Source: Plantago major (lineage: Eukaryota > Streptophyta > Magnoliopsida > Lamiales > Plantaginaceae). Taken from it: 64,000 nucleotides of DNA. The translations under genes and the position numbers were made by a program. The notes below the pieces were generated by a model. That model saw nothing but the letters and a program-made list of their open reading frames with translations. It searched no databases and was not told the DNA's origin. Position 1 is the stretch's first letter. Each line of letters begins with the position of its first letter. Positions 21,795 through 35,870 of this stretch are shown here, one piece after another. The stretch covers positions 62,001 to 126,000 of the forward strand of contig JAIFAC010000291.1 of NCBI GenBank assembly GCA_026545765.1, read 5' to 3'.

Positions 21795-24240
21795 ATGTCT
21801 CGAGTGATGCACTGTTCTCAAACCGGAGAACTACGAAATGGAAAAATAACATGATGCTCCACCTTGAAGCCATAAGTGGCGAAATGATCGAAGTAATAAA
21901 GAATGGCCCGATAGTCATTCAACAACTTAAGCAAGTCATGGAGGTTTGAGTGGAAGAGACATAGATCAAGCGAAGGATCTTCACAAGCAGATCGTCGACT
22001 AGTGGAAGATCTCTTGGTCGAGTTATTCTGAACGAAGCCCGAGAACTACGGACATCGGAAGATGCAGAGGAATCGTCTGGATGGTCAAGCTCGTAACATC
22101 ATCATCGGATCGACACGGAGCACATACGATGTAAGCGTAGGGGTGCTAAAAGCGAAGTTACTGCGCTGATTGAAGAAATCTATCGGGCCGAAAACCGAGG
22201 AAAACAAGTTGAAGTTCTAAAGTTGAAATTTCAAAATTTCAAACAAGGTCCCGAAACTCTGGAAGAACTTGATTTGTTTACCACTCTCATGAGTGATATG
22301 GCGACACTTAGGAAAGCAATAGATACTCTCGATCGAGAAGATTAAGACTATCGTCAAGTCTTAACCTGGCAGGAGCATACTAAATTCTTTTATTTTAACC
22401 AAGGTATGCGAATATCACTCGATGGAACTTTCTCTCATCTTACTCTTGTTGACTATGAGACAACTCGGAGAGAACAAACAAGCTGAAAAGTTGCGAATGT
22501 TGCTCTAGTTACTCGAGGAACTTCTAAAAAGAAGAAAAGCAAGGAGGAGGCGAGGATGCTCTTGCAAAGCAAATGAGTAAATTTGTCGGTCGAGAAATTG
22601 AGAGAAGAAAAGCGAAAGAAGTGAAAAAGCATCTGAGGCTCAAACTATCACCGGTACAAAAATATGCAAAGCTCATTTGAACAACCCATTTCGAGAAAGC
22701 ATCATGTCTTGAGGAAGCGAGAAATTGGAAGCGATATCTGTTTCTATTATCGGAAACAGCCACTTCAAGAAGGATTGTCCGCCTCGACAAACTAAGGGCG
22801 GCGACAAGAAAGATAGAAGAATCTTGGAAGAAGCGAAAGCTTTGTTAGCGAAGAAAGAAAGAAAATCAAATTCAATGGATGCTCTAGGCGTTGAGGCAGT
22901 TAAGATGACAATTGGATGATTCAACCTACCATCACCGAATTATGTGGAGTTACTCATGATATAATTGACTTGACCTCAAGAAGAATGAAATGTGTGGAGT
23001 TCTTTGAAATTGTGGACGGACATCTCAACATAGAAAAGCATCTTATGGTGATGAGGTAACACATACTTCTTGCTACACTTATGAAAGTGATGAAGAGGAA
23101 ATAAAAATCTAGAAAATCTACGGAAAGAACTTGACATCTATGAAAGAGAATTTCTAATGATCCGAACTAGAGCGAAAACCTTGAAGAAGAAAAGAATTCT
23201 CTTGAAAAGGAAAATTCTCAATTAGTTAAAGAATCGAGAGAAAGGATCTTTGAAAATGCATTTCTCAAAGCTCGGATATCTGAGGCGAAAAGTCACATGA
23301 AGAAGCGATGGTTGATTCTGAAAGAATTATGAAAATCTTCTTTAAAACAAGGAACTCGAAGAAAGAACTATCTTTTCAATCTTATGCAAAGCTAGTGACA
23401 CTCTTCTTGAAGTACAATCTTACTTAAGAGATCCTTGAGAAAAGAAAGGACTTGATTTGAATACAGACAGATTGTTCTATCACTCGAATAAGAGTAAGGA
23501 GAAAAGAACATTTGTAAAGTACTCGACAAGGCGGTTCCCATGCAATATATAGTATCGGTGAAAAGACAAAGATTGTTGACAAAGGAAAGGCGATTCGCGA
23601 CTAGACCTTTGTGGGAAAAACAAGTCAAAAACAAAGCTGTTGGGTATGTCTACGAAAAGAAACACAACAACGAAAGTGTAAACACCACGATGCTATGTCT
23701 CTCAAAAAGGTAGAATTGCGAGGTGGCAAATTCTCCCATGTCACTTTTACGGAAAGAAATTGGATCGACGAGACTAGCAAAGGCTGTGAGAAAAGATCTC
23801 GAGATAGCTTCAAGTGCTCAAGCGGCATTGGCTATAGAGGCATCGGAAAACAACTTGCTCATGAGTACTGGCGGGAGCAAGAGCGATGGTGAAAGCTAGA
23901 ATTGCAAAGCAATTATCGAAGTGGAAGTTAAATCAAGCCTTTGAAAATCTGAATGCGGCTAGAAGAAATCAGCGAGAAGGCTAAGTTCTTTGAAAAGCAA
24001 ACTCGAAACTGACAGTGTCTGAAAGCATCATATGGAGCACCTAGGAACACACCGAGGAAGAAAATAATTCTTACTAATGATAACTTTCATTCAAAAGAAT
24101 TCCTCCTTACGTTCCTATCGAATAAAGCATATTTCAAAGAAATTCATTCAAAATGGATTCCCTCTTGGAAGAACTTTTGATTAAGCGGTTCTATCAAAGA
24201 TATGAGAACTAATCTCACATTTCTGTTGTGTGCGAATGCT
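21795..24240 (+). pseudogene. Element B gag
   Basis: The likely start ATG at 21795 aligns with C's at 49229. The N-terminal block reads KWKNNMMLHLEAISGEMIEV and IKNGPIVIQQLKQVMEV, as in C. A zinc-knuckle remnant lies at about 22735-22790 (HFKKDCPPRQ). Coiled-coil remnants lie at 23100-23420 and the basic C-terminal region at 23600-23930. Frames change many times. Confidence 0.75.
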
Positions 24241-24249
24241 TCTGACTAA

Positions 24250-24480
24250 AGCACAATGGCTATTTGATAGTGGATCGGAAAGCACATGACGAGAATAATA
24301 AATCTGGTTGATTACAAAGCTTGCAACACGGGACGGATATCGGGTTTCTTTGGAGGATTAAATCCCTCTCAGGATTTGGCAATGTCAAATTAGAACTTTA
24401 ACAATCACTAACGTATTACATGTTAAGGATTTGAAATCTGATCTATTTAGCATGAGCAGTTTGCGACAAGGGTTTTACTA
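24250..24480 (+). pseudogene. Element B aspartic protease remnant
   Basis: It contains FDSGS at about 24260-24275, where A has DSGCGKH, followed by 'ttagcatgagcag', the end of the copia protease (LFSMS). Short indels break the frame throughout. Confidence 0.7.
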
Positions 24481-24589
24481 TAAAATTCAAAGCTAAATCT
24501 GCAAACTAATTGACAATGAGTCAAGCGAACAGTCTTAGTTGGTGGCGGAAAGGCGGTCTTTATGTTCTTGATTGGGCATCTGCCACTAA

Positions 24590-25555
24590 AGAATGTCTCA
24601 TGGTGAGTCAATCTGGTCACATAGAAGACCTTTGGTTATGGCACAAAGAATGAGTCACTTGAACTTCAAAACTACGAATAGACTTGCGAAAAGAGTTAGT
24701 GGTTGATCTTCCCGAACATCTTCGGAAAGGATGGTATACATTACACTTTGTCGGATGGAAACAATGTAAGATCTCTTTCAAGTCCAAAATCAGACACTCT
24801 AGTGTTAGACCACTGCAACTTTTACACATGGATCTATTTGAATCATACGTAACTAGTTATGCGGGAAAGAAGTATGAATGCAGTTGTTGTAGATGACTTC
24901 TCAAGATTCACTTGGGTTGTCTTTACGAAACACAAATCGATGCGAGTGGAGATACCAAACTTCTTTGAAAAAGCTTGAAGTCATGAAAAATGACAAGGTA
25001 TACGCAATCGAGCAGACCGTATGCTTGAGTTTGTCAACCCGATTACATAAAGGAGTTTTGTACACGCAAGGTATCTGACACCAACTTTCCTCTGTAAGAA
25101 CACCTCAACAAAATGGTGTTGCAGAAAGGAAAAACAGAACCCTTAAAGAAGCTACAAGGACAATGTTAGCTGACACTGAGATAAGTGAAATTTATTGGGT
25201 TGAAGCTGTAAACACAGCCTGCTACACTCAGAACAGATGCTTGATAAACAAACACCATGACAAGACCCCCTATGAAATCTTGGTTGGTAGACCCCCTAAT
25301 ATCAAACATATGAGAGTATTTGGTTGTAGATGTTTTGTTCTAAACAACGGGAAAGATTATCTGAGAACATTTCAACCAAAGGCAGATGAAGGTGTTTTTC
25401 TTGGCTATTCCACAAACAACAAAGCTTACAGAGTTTACAACAAAAGAACAAAGAAAATTGAAGAATCAGTTCATGTATTCTATGAAGGAAGTAAGAAAAC
25501 ACCTCCTATTGATGAAATCTCAGAAAGGTTCAAAGAACTATTCTTGAGGATCTAA
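24590..25555 (+). pseudogene. Element B integrase
   Basis: The pre-integrase HHCC part at 24590-24780 is frameshifted. Core remnants at 24828-25080 include MDLFESYVTSYAGKKY. A 130-codon open frame (25163-25555) covers the C-terminal core and tail (YWVEAVNTACYTQNRCL, MRVFGCRCFVLNN, GVFLGYS). The frame breaks lie at the CWG-altered sites. Confidence 0.8.
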
Positions 25556-26795
25556 AGAAGAATCCTCAGAAAGGAAAAACATCATTATGGAAAGTGAGGA
25601 TGACTCTGACGTAGAAAAGCTTGAAAAGCCTAGTAACAACAAGATGACTCACAAACATTATGAGGAATTTCCTATGAGTTTTCCAGAAATGGAGCAGATT
25701 CTTGAGAACCTTCATCATGAAGAGGTATCGAAAATAAGAATCTTTGAAATGCATGTCTCGGATATATCTAACTTGAAAAAAGTGTCGATATCCATGAAAT
25801 TTCCCATATATGGATATCTGGAATCTTGAAAAAGTATCAAATCAAAATCTTAGTGATTCACATTGGATCACTGGATATTGATCCTACTAGCACTAAACCT
25901 ATGATGAAATGGATCAAAGATCATCCTACAAAGGATATAATTGGACCGATTAATCGAGGTGTTAGGACTAGGAGAAGCAATAGTGAAAATGCTAACTCTC
26001 TCTTTGGATGTTTCATCTCGAATATTGAACCTAAAAATATAGAAGAAGCATTAGGAGACCAATTTGGATCTACTGCAATGCAAGAAGAGTTGGATCAATT
26101 TGAGAGAAACAAAGTCTGAAACTAGTTCCATTTATAGAAGGAATATCGTATTTGGAACTAAATGGGTTTTCGAAACAAGATGAATGAATCTGGTGAAATA
26201 ACTTGAAACAAAGCAAGATTGGTTGCCGAGGATTTACTCGGTGAAGGCTTAGATTTTGGAGTCATATGCAGTTGCAGATTGGATGCAATAAGACTCTTTC
26301 TAGCCTTTGCAGCTCATAAAGATTTCAAAGTTTATCAGATGGATGTCAAAAGTGCATTCCTAAACGGTGAACTTGCAGAAGAAGTTTATGTTGAGCAACC
26401 ACCTAGCTTTGAAGTTTCCTCAGAAAGTAGAATGGTCTATAAACTACAGAAAGCTCTGTATGGACTGAAACAGGCTCCTAGAGCATGGTATGACACTTTG
26501 GCCAAATACCTTCTGGAAAGTGGTTTCAAGAAAGGTGAAGTTGATAAAACTTTATTTACCTTAAATCATGATGGGAAACTACTCTTAGTTCAAGTATATG
26601 TTGATGACATCATATTTGGATCTAAGGACAAGCAACTTTGTAATGACTTTGCAAATCTCATGAAAAGCAAGTTTGAGATGAGCATGATGGGAGAAATGAA
26701 TTATTTCCTAGGATTGCAAGTCAGCAACTCAATGATGGAATATTCATTAGTCGAACAAAGTATGCAAAGATATGTTCACAAAATTCAATCTTAAG
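25556..26795 (+). pseudogene. Element B reverse transcriptase
   Basis: The hinge at 25587-25860 is rich in gatatc/tatcg motifs. The RT follows, with its clearest frame at 26219-26794: [31 protein letters not shown] and [12 protein letters not shown]. The palm motifs and the linker missing from A are present here. It is interrupted before and after this frame. Confidence 0.85.
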
Positions 26796-27530
26796 CCTAC
26801 GAAAGAATGCTAAGATACCTATGAGCATTGGAACCAAAATGACTTATCTTGAATCGGATAAGAGTGTTGAAGAACATAAGTATAGGAAATTGATAGGTTC
26901 ACTACTTTACCTCCTTTGCAAGTATACGATATTCAATATGCCGTTGGAGTGTGCTAGATTTCGACAAATCGATGCGGACACACTACAACATTGCTATGAA
27001 AATATTAAGGTATGTAAAGTGCGATAGATGTAGGATTGTGGTATCCTAAAGAAAGTGGATTGAGTTTAATTGGGTACTCGGGGCTGATTATCTTTGGATC
27101 ATTGCTTGATAGGAAAAGCACCTCGGGAACTTGTGGGTTTACGGGCACTAGACTTATCTCATGGTTTAGCAAGAAGCAAAACTCAATTGCAACTTCTACC
27201 GAGGCTGAATATATTGCTTTGGTTGTTGTGCAACACAAATTACGTGGATACAACAACAACTTAAAGACTATGGACTCGATGAGAAGAAAACTCCCATTTT
27301 ACGTGACAACAACCAAGTGCTATTGCGATTACGAGAATCCTAAATTTCATGCGAACAAAGCACATTGATGTTAGACATCACTTCATGAGACCATGTTGAA
27401 AAAGGCGATATAGATACTCAAGATTGTACAAGACCAACTTGCGATATCTTCACTAAGCCACTACAAGAAAGTAGATTCTTAGCCTTAAGACATAGTCTTG
27501 GACTAATGGAACTACCGATGAGCTGAAAAG
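26796..27530 (+). pseudogene. Element B RT end and RNase H
   Basis: Recognisable blocks are [46 protein letters not shown] and 'cactaagccactacaag' (end of TKPLQ). A's equivalent is open for 258 codons; here it is split into short frames. Confidence 0.8.
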
Positions 27531-28291
27531 TTAAGTTATGGAGCAGGCATCCGGAGAAGAGGTATCTGGAGCGGGTATCCGAGAGAAAGAAGAAATGCAG
27601 AGGAATCCGAAGTCAAAAGGATAAAGAGCAAAAGATAGCTTAAGATCTACGAGGCGGAACCGGATATACGAATCATTCTATAAGCAGGGAACACAAAGAG
27701 AATAGTATAAGCATCTGCGATCGACTACTCTCTTGAAACTTCGCATTATTTCTATCTTGATGAAAAACTTTGAAAAATCCTAAGTATAAAATGATTCGGA
27801 TCACGAGCAGTGTCCTTGGTCATACAATTGTGATTCGGATAGCAAGTCGCCAAAACTCATTAAATGGGCACAATTACACTTGATTGTGATCATTCTTTGA
27901 AAAGTAATGGTGACCCTTGATGAAGTTAAGCGATTGATGCATGCGGTGGAAATTAACTCACGGAAAATAGTGGACTATTGAAATTGAGACATGGCCCACT
28001 AAGCATTTAATGCGAACTAGCTTTTGCTCACGCTTTGTTTGCAAATCACGAATCGTACACACAAAATCAATTTGTATGTATTTATGCATTGGGATTCAAG
28101 CTATATATATAGGATTTTGGCAAATGAAATCACTTTTGCCTAATCCGAAATTTCATCTTACAAAATAGCAAATTCTCTCTTGATTCTCTGCAAACCTACA
28201 ATCTCTGCAAATCAGTTAAGTTTTTACGCAAAGAATTCTTGAATCACATCTCTTTCAAACACCAATTTCAATTCCTACACTATATAAAGAG
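27531..28291 (+). other. Element B pol-aORF linker
   Basis: This is non-coding, with iterated 'ggtatctggagcgggtatcc'-type sequence (27545-27660). 'agggaacacaaagagaata' at about 27687 corresponds to the purine-rich hairpin block of A. A TATA-like 'ctatatatataggatttt' lies at 28108-28125, and C has the same at 55701-55718. Confidence 0.55.
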
Positions 28292-31200
28292 ATGGCCTCC
28301 GAGAACACTTGACACGAAATCCCAATCCTCCTTGATGCTGCTGAAAAGCGCACACGAGTTAGTTATTATTAACAATCATTGGTAGGAGTTTTAATCGACC
28401 ATTGGACTTCAAGTCCTGAGAATGATTTGGGGTGGTGCCATGGTTGAGAATACCTCAACTGCAATAGAAAACCAATGACGAAAATTGATTCTTGACATGC
28501 TTGAAAAGGCACAAATCGAGGGTTTTCTATCGCTGCTGAAGTGGAATTTCATCACTCGATATGTTGGAATTTTACAACAACTCGAGATTATTTCTGTGTT
28601 TACGAAACCTTTGAAATAGTGTCTGTCAAAACCTCAGTCTAAGGAAAGGAAATCCTTCTAGACCTAACAACTTTCTGTAAGTTGTTTGAGTTTCAAAATC
28701 TTGGAAAGGATTTTGAAATAAACAAGGATGATGAACTCCTTGAAGGTGTTAAAGAACTTTCTGATGGCGTGTGTGATCTTGAAGAATCGGATACACCCTT
28801 GAGTTCAAGCTTCTTGACGAACCGGACATCTGTGGTTTCTTTGGGATATCTTGGCTTGCATTCTTCACGAGATGCTTTGATGGTCTACAAGGAGGTCTTG
28901 ACGGATAAGCGAAACGATGGATCATGATGTTCTTGCTAAATCAACAAGACAAAAAGAAAATCCTTTTAAGCGGGAAAATGCGCCTTCATGAAATTCGAAG
29001 AAGATTGAGGCTTGAACTAAGATTGTCAAAGGACTAGGTGAGCGAAGCACGATGGTTATAGTGCGAAGATATGCTACTTCTTTGGAAAAGCAGCATTAAG
29101 CTCATAGAGGCAATTTGAAATAGACGGTAACTTACTCTACAAGTATGAGTATACAAATCGATAAAAAAGGTTCTTGGGTCTCGGAAAGGTCTAAGCGAAA
29201 ATCTGAAAGATATCGAAGAAAAGGTTGCGACCAAGCAGAACTTCAAGAAAGAAGTCTGTGGTAAATCGGAAGACACACCAAAAGAGGTTGTCGATTCTCG
29301 GATATCTGGGCATTGCCGATGGCGATAATGGCGGATGAACTCATCAATCTTTGCAAAGAGTTATCAACTCTTGAACAAGTAGACTCGGCGGAGAAAGTGC
29401 TTTCGAAATGTTGCGACTAATGCGAGAAAGCCTTGGCGATGAACTCATAAATCTTTGCCAAGAGTGGTGAAAAGCACGAGCCCCATCTGCGAAACCGCGG
29501 GAGTAATGGACAAATCGTTCCCAATCTTGATGAGAGCTCGGCGATGAAGATGATGAACTAGTCATTTCTCAAGTCCTAGAAAGAACAAAGAGGGCTAAGT
29601 TTACTGAAAAAATGGTGATAAGGTATCTGAAGAAGAACCTACACCACAGGTTGCCGAACCTATAGCAAAGGTTGTTGGTGCAAACACATCATCAGGGAAT
29701 GTCTCTCTTGAACAACTTCACAAAGCCCTGATGAGTGGTATTTTAATCTTTGGCGGAATCTTGATGGAAATGCCACATCTAAAAATGCGGAAGAACATTC
29801 TCTTGATCAATCTTACGCTTCCAGACAACAACCACAAACACAACAACCACACAAGTGGTTGATGAAATGGTAAATGAACTCCATTTTGAATTACCCGCAA
29901 TACGGTATCTTTGAAGAAAATCACGTAATTGGCGGGTTCCCCGACTCGATGAGAGGATCAAAGCGAGACATCTACTCGAATGATCAACCGGGAGGCAAGC
30001 GAGTTGCATACTCGAAAGGTGTGAAGTACCGAAACTTCAAACAAAAGCTGGTGGGACAAGGCGACGACCAATGTATAGAAAGGTCACAAGTTCGAGACCA
30101 ATCGACTGGCCTTTCGGGTAAATGGTGGTTTAACTCTTACCTTGTGAAAAATTTTATACTTATAAATCTTGTTACCTTATAAAATTTCTTTATTCTACGG
30201 TGAGTTAAATCTGAAACAAGAGGAAGTAGAAGCTTACCTCGAGATCTTGAAAAGAGGTTCCTTGACCTCGACTCTTGAAATCGAGCACATGCCACGGTAA
30301 ATGATTCTTAAAGAAAACTAACTTTTCGTAAAAATGTTTGTATGCTCATTCATGATAAATGTTTCTATGAGGCTCAAGTGAGATGGAAGAAGATAAGCGA
30401 AATGCGGAGACAAACCGAAACCAACGGGGTTTGAAGAACACATCTTGAGCCTTCAAACTTGAAGGTATGACAATCAGTGACAAGTATTCTTCATCACAGG
30501 TTATCTTTTATCTCTTCTAATATTGATACTTTCTACTTACGGGCTATTTGATAGTAGAAATGCAAGGGGATAAAGTTGCGACTTCCGCATCAATGGAAAT
30601 TGATGAAGCCCCAAGGCGACATCACTCGAAGAACACCGAAGCACAAGTTTACGAGAAAATGAATCTGAGCTTCGATGAGGAAGTAAGTAGCTCAATCGAA
30701 TTCATTAAAAGCATATTTATGCATAGATTCTTTCAAACTATTTCCTAAGTATTGTATTTTCTCGGGTTCAAGAAAGAAAGGTTGATGAGGACCGGACTTC
30801 CAAGTCTCCACCTCACAACAAGATATCTGAGACACCAATCATCTCGATAGAACAAGTATCTGCACGATGTTCTTACTCGGGTAACTTCGAAACTAAACTA
30901 CACTTCTACTCGAGATATCTACAAAAGTTTTGAAACTCACTCAAAACTCTTTCTTTCAGCTCAAGCAGATGCAAGCGAGTTCCCATTGAAGAAACAAGGA
31001 CTACTTCACTTCTTCAAAGCTCACACCTTGCAAGCATATTGATGCTTGAAATGGCGAAGTTAAGGTGCTGATCTCTACGAAATATTGAGAATCAGCGATC
31101 AACAACCAGACGAGCACGAGCTCTTGACACGAAACATATGTCAAGCAATGTTCCCTCTGAGAACAATATCTGATTGACTCTACTACATAAGGACTTTTCG

Positions 31201-33690
31201 GAGAAGTGGCGCATAGTTTGATACATGCCTTTGAGCAGGCGGATGGTGAACAAGATTACGGATGGCATTCAAGCCGTCTGCCCGAACTACGCAATTCATA
31301 CCTTACGAACAAGAAGAAGTTAATGGGCGGAAGATCACTATCCGAGTGATCAATCTTGTATCTGAAGATGATGAGGAGGAAGAAATGAATGAAAATTACT
31401 TTGATGAACCTCCCAGACCATCACCAAAGGATGATAATGACAAAAGGATGATGATGATGCCCTGCACGGGGCCGGAGGAATTTCACGGAGAAACAATGCC
31501 TCAATTCTGAAAAAGCAAGCGAGAAGACTTCACGAAATCTCCGTCTTCATCACCTCGAAATCTACTCATCCATCTTCTAACCAACACGCGATTACTCTTG
31601 AGCAAGTAGTTGAGCTTTACGAAGAAACCGATCGGAAAATCTTAAACACTCAAACCGGATCTGCTCAACTCGGACAAGCGTTGGAAGAAGAACAAGCTCC
31701 ATCTTCAATTGGAAGATCAAATAGCTAAATCCGGAGATAAGATTGATCAACTACAAGATCTATACTTAGAAGAAATGATTGCTTACTACGAGGTTAAAGA
31801 GCTACGGGATCTTTGTGCGAGATCACCAAAGAACTCGATCTTGAAGAAGTATCGAAGTCGAAGCATGATGCTAAGGCGTATCATCTTGAAGAAGTACCAT
31901 CCTCCTCGAAAGGAAAGAAACCAATTTACGAGATGGTTCTTTGGACTTGATCGATCGATGAAAATGTCGAGAGGATGAAGATCCTTTGGGCTAATCACTC
32001 GGATGATGAAGAAGACAAGACTTTGGCGAGCACCGCCATGAACATTTAGCGGTTTCTCACTTGAAAAGAAAGTTGATTGCTCTACAATCTTCAACAAAGC
32101 ATGACGTCCACTCCCATGAATACATGGCGGTGCAATCTTGGCTACTACGAATAAGGAGATGTCTTCACGAACAAGGAAGTAATTGCCTCGATCCCTCGAA
32201 ATGAGAAAGTTCATGAGCTCATCACTCGAGAGAACTACTAGCATAGTCATTGCTCGAAAGATGCAGGAATGATAAGGGCGATGATGTGTCTTTAGTGAAA
32301 AAGCTTTTCAAGAGGCAAGTTACCTTCTTGGAAGCGGATGCCATCCTAGGCCCATTAAGGAGCTCCTTGATAAGGACAATGGACTTATCAAGCAAAATCG
32401 GAGCTCAAAGCGAACTTGAAGTTGGTCGGTGCCTATAACTATCTACAAGGGCACTTCAACTTTCTCTCATTCCTTTATGAGGCGGAGTCGATGACAATGA
32501 CTAAGGGAAAGAAAGTACAAATCTGGACCTCGAAGTCGGGGAATGGGAAGAAGGAGATGAAAGCAAGAAGAAATCTGGGTAGTGCGGCTCGGAAGGAAGA
32601 AGAAAACTTCCACCACCACTCGAATCGATGAACCCTCCTCGAGCTAAAATGCTTCCCGAAACCCTCTTGAAGGAACCAAAATGGTAACAAGGGCCATAGC
32701 ACGAAACCTCCAAGTACGAGGCTCGAGGAAGACAAGTTAGAGGATTGATGAATCTTACGAAGAAGAAGAAGAAGGTCAAATCAAGTCGAGCAATGAAGAA
32801 GGCGCAAAGATCTCACAAGAATTGATCTTGATGATGATGAAGAGCGATGAAGATGAAGCTCCTCTTCACGAAAAAGGAAAATTAAAAACTAAGCGGGCCC
32901 ATAGCTGCAAAGCCCTAGCTAAAACACCCTCTGGAAATACCAAGTCTATCCGGTGGTGGTTCTTCAACAACAACCCCAAAGAGAATTCAAGGCGAAAAGG
33001 AATAGGAGAGGTGAGCAAAGACAAAGTCGACTTCTACTCGGGCGGAAGAAGCCAAAATTGAGTATGTGAAGTATGACAATGATTCCTCTGTCTGAGGTGC
33101 ATCAATCGGAAAAATGGCTATTGGATTACGGAACTTAAGCATCTATTGGTAAATTCAAGATTTCCGAACCAATCCTTAAACAACTTATGGCATGGAGAAA
33201 GAATAAACCTACCTTGATCAACACCGATCATATCAAAGCATGGTTGGATTTTGAAGTTGTCGAGAAGCTGAAGCCGTGAAGAAGGACCTCTCGATGATTG
33301 TCCATATGGAAAGCCGGATGATGTGCACAAAATTACGAATATCAGGAGCGAGGCACAAGACCAAGACTTCTGTGGAACCACATGAGTCGTTCTATCGGCG
33401 GAAGATCAATACAAGGGTGACATCGGATATCGAAGATTATCTCTGAATACTTCAAGCTTTGGATATCGAGAATAGAGCATGCTGAAAGTGGGGAAAGTAC
33501 ACATGGGTTGAGCATTTTGCCAAGAAAATCCTAACAAAACCTGAAAGAGTGCGTGGATTTGCGGAGACACGAAGATGCTTGTCGAACTCTTCTCTATGAT
33601 TATTACGATGACATCAAAAGGTTTGGAGATAGGAAATTTGCAAAGCGATCCATAGAAATCTTGTTGAAGACTTGAAGATTGAAGACTTGA
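28292..33690 (+). pseudogene. Element B aORF
   Basis: This is the additional gene in its usual place. The start ATG (28292) aligns with C's 55903. Recognisable pieces: FELQNLGKDFEINKDDELLE (28680-28760), the intron-rich part (29870-31000; for example a candidate intron at 30297-30371 ending before gctcaag), the acidic segment with VNGRKITIRVINLVSEDDEE (31310-31390), the coiled-coil region (31600-31860), TPSGNTKSIR (32925-32955) and the C-terminal domain (33060-33640). No long frame survives. Confidence 0.65.
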
Positions 33691-34008
33691 AGACTAGTCT
33701 ATTAGGATGTTTACTTGGAGCTTGGTTACTCTGTTGTCCTAATTTACTATGTAGTTTTGTATTTTCTTGTTGAGCTTAAGCGTATCATGTATTAAAGTTA
33801 TACGTAATCTCTAGTTGCGACTTATCGAAGAACATACTCTCGGATAGTATTGATAAAGATAACTTGTCGACCAAAGATCACACCTTGTGATTTGGTTGAT
33901 GTCTACTTTACGCATAATTATATGATTTGAAAGATCTTAAGAAATGATTAAGTGGTGGATTGTTTCCTCCAGTTGTAATAGGGTAGATAATCATTGTTGT
34001 TGGTGATC
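33691..34008 (+). other. Element B 3' untranslated region
   Basis: This is non-coding sequence collinear with A 17650-17979 and C 61310-61657. Confidence 0.6.
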
Positions 34009-34022
34009 AAAATGGGGAAATT
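34009..34022 (+). promoter_or_regulatory. Element B polypurine tract
   Basis: AAAATGGGGAAATT adjoins the 3' LTR start. One T interrupts the purine run compared with A and C. Confidence 0.8.
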
Positions 34023-35661
34023 TGTTAGATATTTTGTTAAGAATATCTGTTTAGATTTTGTTCGACAACATGATGACTTATCTTAGTCTCGGAAAGGTGA
34101 TTAGTACTCTTGGTTCCTTGAACATTGTAAAAGAGAAACCCACTAAGTATGATAGTCTAGCTAATCTTGTATAGGATGTTAGGTCTCAAAATGTAATTTT
34201 ATTTTATGAAGAAGACCGAAGAAGACATCCAAGCGAAGCTCGACAACTATTGAAGACTTGAAGAAAAGCGCACAAGATTCTTGAATCATTGTTGAGATAT
34301 CTTAGCGGATATCTTGTGAACCACGAGCAGTTTCAAACAAAGCGTATCATGAGATATCGAGAAATAAGATACATATCGAAAAGCAAGGAAAGTGTCCACA
34401 TATATCTACTCTCGGATACCTTGAGCTTTAACCACGTTTACGAAGAGAAATATATATTGCAAACAAAATTTGTCAATAAATACAAGTGGTATCGAAGAAT
34501 GAAGATATGGGCGTCAAAGAATCGATAACACTAGTCTACGATCTGAAGCATAGTTAAGTTGATACTACGGGACAAAAGTATAGTACAAATGCATTTAATG
34601 CAGACGGAGATGTCGGAATAAAAGCAACGGCGACCGAGAAGAAGACAAAACACATTACGATTACTATACGAGATATCGATAGTTTGAATTTGAGCTAACG
34701 GATACTATTCAGCGGCACTCAAATTCATCTATAAATATCAACACTTAGGCGACTTGAGAGACACAACTTTCGAAACCAAGACCTTGAGCGCATACGATCT
34801 ACGATTATCTTACTCTCTCAAAGCAACTTACTTATTATCAAAGCTTTACATTGCGACTAAAGCTTTTGATCTTGAGTAAACTCTTGAAGTTCTAAGTGTC
34901 ACGATCCTAAACAAGCAAAGCTATACGTGAAGGAGTTGAATCGAAAGATCAACTATAAAGATTCATTCTCTTGAGCAGATATCATAAGACTTAGTCGATA
35001 AAATCGAACAAGATACCATCTGTTGTAAAGTGTATTAAGTAACAGTTCACGAGCTATCGATTAAGCGAAAAGTTATTAAGGCGCTCATCGACTCGACCAA
35101 AACGACACCATAAGCTGGCGTGGGTACATGAAGTACTTAGTTTGAAAAATGGGGAATAACTCCAAGGTTAGGAGTATAGGAAGTACTTGATTTGGGAAAC
35201 TAAGGAATAACTCGAGGTTATTGAGTATAGGAAGTACTTAGCTTGGGAAGCTAGGAATAACTCGAAGGTTTAGTATAGGAAGTACTTGGGTGAAAGCGGG
35301 GAACAACTTCGGGGGAACATTTGGTTGGGAACGATTGTTAAGAATCTTAGAATAGGATTATTGTAAGGAAATCTCAATTATCTGTTCTAGTGAATTCTAG
35401 GTCTCGATAGACGAAGTGGATTAGTTGGAGGATTATGCCACCTCGGATACCACTATACTTCTTTGTGTCATTTACGTTTACGTATTTATACTTGACACAC
35501 ACACACTTATTAAGCATTTACGCACTTATCTTTATTAAGTCTTCCACTCGATTCTAAGTATCGGATATCTATTGAATATCTGAGAAATATTTATTATCGA
35601 CAAAGTTTTAAAAGACTATTCACCCCCTCTAGTCTTTTACTTTTGCGTTATCTGGACGACA
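34023..35661 (+). repeat. Element B 3' LTR
   Basis: It begins TGTTAGATATTTTGTTAAG and ends tggacgaca, where other copies have tggaccaaca. It is otherwise collinear with the 5' LTR over its full length, with small indels. CTTAT follows. Confidence 0.95.
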
Positions 35662-35666
35662 CTTAT

Positions 35667-35870
35667 TTAGTTTGAATGTATAGATGTTATATTTCGAATC
35701 CATTTGTTCTGTATTGTTTAGTTTTTTTTTTTTTTTTCATAAATGGCATATGTTTTGATAAAAATTATTTATGTTGTTATGTGTTACTAGTTTAGTTTGA
35801 ATAATATTTCAATACTTTTTGTATTGTTTAGGTCAATTTAACTTAAATTAAATATTCAATTGCACAACTC
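35667..35870. repeat. ~120-bp tandem repeat, right part
   Basis: It completes the unit cut by element B ('ttagtttgaatgtatag', 'gttatatttcgaatcc', 'ctgtattgtttag') and adds one more degenerate unit. It proves both flanks of B were once contiguous. Confidence 0.8.

Larger units (their letters stand above)
20051..35661 (+). mobile_element. Element B: SIRE/Maximus-like Ty1/copia retrotransposon, full structure
   Basis: This is a 15.6 kb element with both LTRs (1630 and 1639 bp), PBS, gag, pol, linker, aORF and PPT, flanked by a perfect 5-bp target duplication CTTAT (20046-20050, 35662-35666). All genes are fragmented. Much of the damage is at CAG/CTG sites, which read as CG or CGG compared with A and C, so apparent frameshifts may partly be sequence error. 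Confidence 0.95.

Noticed and set aside
32475-32779. Minus-strand ORFs in element B's aORF
   Set aside because: They overlap the homologous sense-strand remnant and are Phe/Ser-rich, typical of antisense reading.
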